Below, one piece after another: positions 5,005 to 5,126 of a stretch of DNA of 5,126 nt (position 1 is the first letter of the stretch; every line of letters begins with the position of its first letter). The stretch is from Thaumasiovibrio sp043421945 (GTDB lineage Bacteria; Pseudomonadota; Gammaproteobacteria; Enterobacterales; Vibrionaceae): contig JBHOGO010000143.1 in the NCBI GenBank assembly GCA_043421945.1, forward strand, positions 1-5,126, in the 5' to 3' direction. Under the pieces are notes generated by a model. The model was given only the letters and a program-made list of their open reading frames with translations. It was not told where the DNA came from and made no database searches. Both the position numbers and the translations under genes were made by a program.

Positions 5005-5126
5005 GATTGTGATTTTTAATTTATTTTTTAATCTTATGCAGGTGGGTTGTAACCGTCATTCCGCACCCAATTTGGGAATTAAAATAGTGTGATCCAGTGA
5101 TCATTTACGGATGATAGTGACACAGA
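5005..5126 (+). other. Intergenic region after the exonuclease, probable upstream region of next gene
   Basis: There is no ORF and no convincing intrinsic terminator. TAAGATT (5002-5008) and AATCTTA (5030-5036) can pair, but they enclose a 21-nt T-rich loop and no U-tract follows. Two dyads are seen: CCCAA-T-TTGGG (5066-5076) and TGATC-N4-GATCA (5090-5103). The latter overlaps a TGTGATC CRP-like half-site beginning at 5088. This looks like a regulatory region for a rightward gene beyond the window. From gene order recalled in Vibrio, acetyl-CoA synthetase (acs) is a candidate. Confidence 0.35.

Noticed and set aside
5002..5036. Intrinsic terminator after the exonuclease
   Set aside because: The 7-bp AT-rich stem with a 21-nt loop and no trailing U-tract is too weak; the T-run lies inside the loop.

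Overview
The window looks like chromosomal DNA of a marine gammaproteobacterium, most likely Vibrionaceae. This rests on the AT-rich base composition with low-GC intergenic DNA, CRP-like sites, and a cAMP-binding/CBS/DUF294 protein overlapping a DEDDh exonuclease, a pair I recall beside the acetate genes (acs, crbS) in Vibrio. No mobile element, rRNA, tRNA or CRISPR array is visible. The genus call is inference.

The left half (1-2245) is part of a uronate-catabolism region. It holds two leftward genes: a FadR-type GntR repressor (638-1354) and a RpiB/LacA/LacB-fold isomerase (1570-2208). The isomerase resembles DhuI, the isomerase of 4-deoxy-5-ketouronate from unsaturated uronates, more than ribose-5-phosphate isomerase. 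Each gene has its own TATAAT promoter and its own intrinsic terminator. Left of the repressor lies about 600 bp with no convincing gene. It contains a CRP-like site, a GntR-type operator and two perfect palindromes, and looks like the control region of a leftward gene beginning outside the window.

The main regulatory observation is that three promoter regions share one operator-like 11-mer on the minus strand: TCGTCATACAA (128-138), TCGTCATACAT (1374-1384) and TCGTTATACGA (2220-2230). All fit the FadR-subfamily pattern TNGTNNNACNA exactly or with one outer mismatch. They sit before the unseen left gene, the repressor itself and the isomerase. This suggests a small autoregulated regulon in which the isomerase and the left gene are derepressed by a uronate intermediate.

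The right half (2408-5004) is a separate rightward two-gene operon, divergent from the isomerase. A 623-residue protein combines cNMP-binding, two CBS domains, a GlnD-like DUF294 nucleotidyltransferase and a DUF294 C-terminal domain. It overlaps by ATGA a 242-residue DEDDh 3'-5' exonuclease. The nucleotidyltransferase metal residues are present, but the cNMP pocket lacks the usual Glu and Arg. The exonuclease has Glu where the Exo II Asp is normally found. The last 122 bp are non-coding and look like the upstream region of another gene, possibly acs.
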